From positions 1-17,653 of the forward strand of contig CALDZZ010000232.1 of NCBI GenBank assembly GCA_937944075.1: a stretch of 17,653 nt of DNA. Reading direction: 5' to 3'. A program made the translations under genes and the position numbers. Of the stretch, positions 15,174 through 17,653 are shown in pieces. The DNA is from an uncultured Rhizobiaceae group bacterium (GTDB taxonomy: Bacteria > Pseudomonadota > Alphaproteobacteria > Rhizobiales > Rhizobiaceae). Below the pieces are notes generated by a model. The model was not told the origin of the DNA. It searched no databases and was given only the letters and a program-made list of their open reading frames with translations. Numbering within the stretch: the first letter of the stretch is position 1; the number at the start of each line of letters is the position of its first letter.

Positions 15174-15230
15174 AAAATGATTGCATTGATGTCTTAAAAC
15201 CAATACATTTGATATCAATGCAATCATTTT
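15174..15230. promoter_or_regulatory. Perfect 17-bp inverted repeat just upstream of coaBC; candidate operator
   Basis: AAAATGATTGCATTGAT (15174-15190) is exactly the reverse complement of 15214-15230. With one G-T pair the arms extend to 20 bases (15174-15193 and 15211-15230), leaving a 17-base loop. The right arm ends 13 bases before the coaBC ATG, and a TATAAA sequence (15171-15176) abuts the left arm. No T-run follows, so it is not a terminator. The downstream protein begins with a ribbon-helix-helix DNA-binding domain, and such proteins typically bind inverted repeats at their own promoters. A DNA operator or an RNA hairpin that hides the ribosome binding site are both possible. Confidence 0.65.
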
Positions 15231-15243
15231 TAGGCAATTTAAC

Positions 15244-16713
15244 ATGGCCAGCATAACCATACGCAATCTGGATGAGGCAGCAAAGCAGGCTTTGCGTGAG
15301 CGCGCAGCACAAAACGGCCGCTCCATGGAAGAAGAAGCAAGGCTGCTGCTTGGAGGCATCAACTCTGACCAAACCTCCACAAACTACCAAAGGGATAAAC
15401 CGATAAGCCCTACTTCATACGCGCCTTTAAACCGAATGAATACAAGCGATGGTGAAACAATCGCGATATCTAAGGTCAATTCAAAAGCGTTTGCCAGCAA
15501 ACGCATACTGCTCATCATTGGTGGGGGGATTGCTGCCTATAAATGCCTGGATCTGATCCGGCGATTGCGAGAACGTGGCGCTACAGTACGTCCGGTCATG
15601 ACAAAAGCGGCACAGGAATTTGTGACGCCTCTTTCCGTTTCTGCCATTGCAAATGACAAGGTCTTTTCTGATCTTTTTGACCGTGACGATGAACATGACA
15701 TTGGTCACATACGTTTGTCGCGTGAAGCTGACTTGATTGTGGTTGCTCCGGCCACGGCTGACCTTATGGCAAAAATGGCTCAAGGCCACGCCAATGACCT
15801 GGCTTCCACGGTTCTGATGGCTACAGACAAGCCAGTGCTGATTGCTCCGGCAATGAACCCTGCCATGTGGTCTCACCCTGCAACACAACGCAACCTTCAA
15901 ACCCTGCAGAGCGATGGTATTCAATTCATTGGCCCTAACGCTGGCGAAATGGCAGAAAGTGGCGAGGCAGGTCTTGGGCGCATGGCTGAACCAATGGAAA
16001 TCGTTCACGCAATTGGTCATCTTCTGGTTCCGGATGATGCGCCAAAACCGCTTGCAGGCAAGCGTGCAATTATTACTTCTGGCCCAACCCATGAGCCTAT
16101 TGACCCCGTAAGGTATATTGCCAATCGTTCTTCGGGCAAACAGGGGCATGCAATAGCAGAAGCGCTCGGGCGGGCTGGTGCGGAAGTCATCCTTGTTTCT
16201 GGTCCGGTGGAACTTCCTGATCCCCAACATGCAGAAACGTTTCATGTCCAGACAGCGCGTGAAATGCAGTCAGCTGTTGAAAAAGCCCTGCCCGCCGACA
16301 TTGCCATCATGGTTGCAGCCGTCGCAGACTGGCGCTCGGTTACGGAAGCAGACGAGAAAATGAAAAAGGAAAATGGCAAGGGACCATCGTCTCTCAAACT
16401 CACGGAAAACCCGGACATTCTCAAAGGTCTTGGCCATCACGCAAAACGCCCCTCACTTCTGATTGGATTTGCTGCCGAAACGCAGGAACTGGAAAAACAC
16501 GCCAAGGCCAAACTCAAGCGCAAAAATGCTGACTGGATTATTGCCAATGATGTCTCGCCTGAAGGTGGCGTAATGGGCGGGGACAAAAACACCGTCAAGC
16601 GCATCACCAGTTCCGGTATAGAAAGCTGGCCAAAAATGAATAAAGCGGATGTTGCAGAACGATTGGTCAACGAAATTATCAGCCACTTTGAAGTGGAAAC
16701 TCTCGAAGTTTAA
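15244..16713 (+). CDS. coaBC: Fused FitA-like ribbon-helix-helix domain and CoaBC (phosphopantothenoylcysteine synthetase/decarboxylase)
   Basis: CoaBC joins 4'-phosphopantothenate to cysteine (CoaB, CTP-dependent) and decarboxylates the product with FMN (CoaC) in CoA biosynthesis. This 489-residue protein is longer than the usual roughly 400. Residues 1-39 (MASITIRNLDEAAKQALRER...) closely match the FitA-type ribbon-helix-helix antitoxin family. A polar linker spans about 40-84. The CoaC domain spans about 85-260, with RILLIIGGGIAAYK, His155 in DIGHIRL and Asn205 in PAMNPAMW. Instead of the ACGD cysteine motif it has AESG at 237-240. The CoaB domain runs from about 270, with SGPTHEPIDPVRYIANRSSG, a KMKK motif at 372-375 and ANDVSPEGGVMG. 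An internal ATG (codon 65) lacks a ribosome binding site. A 17-base inverted repeat precedes the start. Confidence 0.95.
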   Translation: MASITIRNLDEAAKQALRERAAQNGRSMEEEARLLLGGINSDQTSTNYQRDKPISPTSYAPLNRMNTSDGETIAISKVNSKAFASKRILLIIGGGIAAYKCLDLIRRLRERGATVRPVMTKAAQEFVTPLSVSAIANDKVFSDLFDRDDEHDIGHIRLSREADLIVVAPATADLMAKMAQGHANDLASTVLMATDKPVLIAPAMNPAMWSHPATQRNLQTLQSDGIQFIGPNAGEMAESGEAGLGRMAEPMEIVHAIGHLLVPDDAPKPLAGKRAIITSGPTHEPIDPVRYIANRSSGKQGHAIAEALGRAGAEVILVSGPVELPDPQHAETFHVQTAREMQSAVEKALPADIAIMVAAVADWRSVTEADEKMKKENGKGPSSLKLTENPDILKGLGHHAKRPSLLIGFAAETQELEKHAKAKLKRKNADWIIANDVSPEGGVMGGDKNTVKRITSSGIESWPKMNKADVAERLVNEIISHFEVETLEV

Positions 16714-16764
16714 TGCACAAGCTGGATATTTTTGATTATACAGATTTGAGCAATGGAGAAACCA

Positions 16765-17166
16765 ATGAGCGCACTGACCCTTGGAATAGACCACCTTGGT
16801 TTGACCGTTCCGGATCTTGAGGCAACGGTTACCTTTTTTACAGATTGTCTTGGCTGGAAAGAAGTGGGCGGAAAGCCAGAATATCCATCAAAATTTATTT
16901 CTGACGGAACCTCTGTCCTGACCCTCTGGCAGGCAAAAACCGATACGCCTGTCGGCTTTGATCGCAAAACCAACATCGGCCTTCACCACGTTGCCTTCAA
17001 GCTGGAAAGTAAAGATGCCCTGAACAATGCCTTTTCCAAAGTCAGGGAATGGCCAGGCGTCACAATAGAATGCTCTCCGGAGTTTTCCGGCACCGGCCCA
17101 AAGGTTCACTTTTTCATCAATGAACCAGGCGGCAATCGTCTGGAATTTGCGTTTGACCCAAGATGA
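16765..17166 (+). CDS. VOC/glyoxalase-fold family protein
   Basis: A 133-residue cytosolic protein made of two beta-alpha-beta-beta-beta modules of the vicinal oxygen chelate superfamily. Module 1 starts GIDHLGLTVPDLEATVTFFTD and module 2 starts GLHHVAFKLESKDAL. Likely metal ligands by position are the His of DHLG, the His of HHVAF and the Glu of NRLEFAF. ATG 16765 was chosen because GGAG lies six bases upstream; that site overlaps an upstream in-frame ATG (16753). It follows coaBC by 51 bases, and its stop overlaps the dut start codon (ATGA), so it is translationally coupled to dut. The substrate is unknown; it may be a lactoylglutathione lyase-like enzyme or an extradiol dioxygenase-like enzyme. 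Confidence 0.85.
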   Translation: MSALTLGIDHLGLTVPDLEATVTFFTDCLGWKEVGGKPEYPSKFISDGTSVLTLWQAKTDTPVGFDRKTNIGLHHVAFKLESKDALNNAFSKVREWPGVTIECSPEFSGTGPKVHFFINEPGGNRLEFAFDPR

Positions 17167-17612
17167 CCTCACTTAACCTGATCCGAATGCCCCATGCAGA
17201 AGGGCTTGAGCTGCCTTCCTATGAAACAGCAGAGGCAGCCGGCATGGATTTGCGCGCAGCCGTGCCTGAAAATGAACCTATCATTTTAAAAATCGGCAAA
17301 CGGGTTCTTGTTCCCACCGGCTTGATACTGGAAATCCCAAAGGGGCATGAAGGCCAAATCCGACCTCGTTCGGGACTTGCCTATAAAAACGGCATTACCT
17401 GCCTCAACACCCCCGGCACGATTGATGCAGATTATCGCGGTGAAGTGATGGTGCTTCTCATCAACCATGGCGAGAAGACGTTCAAGATTGAACGCGGTAT
17501 GCGTATTGCCCAAATGGTGATTGCCCCCGTTATGCAGGTCGAGATTAAAGAAGGCTCTCTGGCTAGTGAAACCGAACGTGGCAGTGGTGGATTTGGCTCA
17601 ACCGGCGTTTAG
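17163..17612 (+). CDS. dut: Deoxyuridine 5'-triphosphate nucleotidohydrolase (dUTPase)
   Basis: This homotrimeric enzyme hydrolyses dUTP to dUMP and pyrophosphate, which keeps uracil out of DNA and supplies dUMP for dTMP synthesis. The protein has 149 residues, a normal size. All five motifs are present: AGMDLRA (I), RPRSGLA (II), LNTPGTIDADYRGE (III, with the catalytic Asp), RGMRIAQMV (IV) and the C-terminal RGSGGFGSTG (V). The ATG overlaps the VOC gene stop by the ATGA sequence. CoaBC next to dut is a long-recognised neighbourhood in many bacteria; here the VOC gene lies between them. The last 41 bases of the window after its stop hold nothing recognisable. Confidence 0.97.
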   Translation: MTSLNLIRMPHAEGLELPSYETAEAAGMDLRAAVPENEPIILKIGKRVLVPTGLILEIPKGHEGQIRPRSGLAYKNGITCLNTPGTIDADYRGEVMVLLINHGEKTFKIERGMRIAQMVIAPVMQVEIKEGSLASETERGSGGFGSTGV

Positions 17613-17653
17613 CAAATACGGGAAGCCAGTTCCTCTGCGCTCAACAATCCATC

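Noticed and set aside
15244..15360. FitA-FitB type toxin-antitoxin module
   Set aside because: The FitA-like domain is fused in frame to CoaBC and no PIN-domain toxin frame follows or precedes it.
15481..16245. 254-codon minus-strand frame
   Set aside because: Antisense to the intact CoaC domain; no motif; a shadow of coding codon bias.

Overview
The window looks like a chromosomal core region of an alphaproteobacterium, most likely in or near the Hyphomicrobiales (Rhizobiales). This rests on protein motifs and the neighbourhood (dnaA near rpsT and mutM, then ubiE, ubiB, coaBC and dut), and on a full CtrA-type site beside clustered GANTC sites. Base composition is moderate, a little under 50% GC by eye. 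No IS element, tRNA, rRNA or CRISPR array was seen, and no species is assigned.

Layout. Positions 1-8086 are all on the minus strand. Read in that direction they are mutM, rpsT, a roughly 740-base AT-rich gap, a rhodanese-domain gene, dnaA, dnaN, recF and dxs, which is cut by the window edge. From 8203 the genes run on the plus strand: ubiE, ubiB, a Tas-like aldo/keto reductase, a type III polyketide synthase, an ICMT-type membrane methyltransferase, a lytic transglycosylase, then (minus) a cold-shock protein, and (plus) coaBC, a VOC/glyoxalase-fold gene and dut.

How the genes work together. DnaA, DnaN and RecF form a replication initiation, clamp and gap-repair block. Dxs (isoprenoid precursors) and UbiE/UbiB (quinone head modification and assembly) serve isoprenoid quinone supply. 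MutM and Dut limit damaged or wrong bases in DNA. The polyketide synthase and methyltransferase overlap in layout with the Bacillus BpsA-BpsB type of pair and probably make a methylated long-chain polyketide. They sit in a block that separates ubiB from coaBC.

Most notable points: (1) coaBC carries an N-terminal FitA-like ribbon-helix-helix DNA-binding domain, and a perfect 17-base-pair inverted repeat lies just before its start codon, which suggests a CoA-biosynthesis enzyme that binds its own promoter. (2) The gap upstream of the rhodanese-dnaA block has a perfect TTAA-N7-TTAAC site followed by five GANTC sites in 152 bases, a candidate cell-cycle control region or replication origin. (3) The usual CoaC 'ACGD' cysteine motif is absent. 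(4) The type III PKS/ICMT pair may make an uncharacterised lipid.
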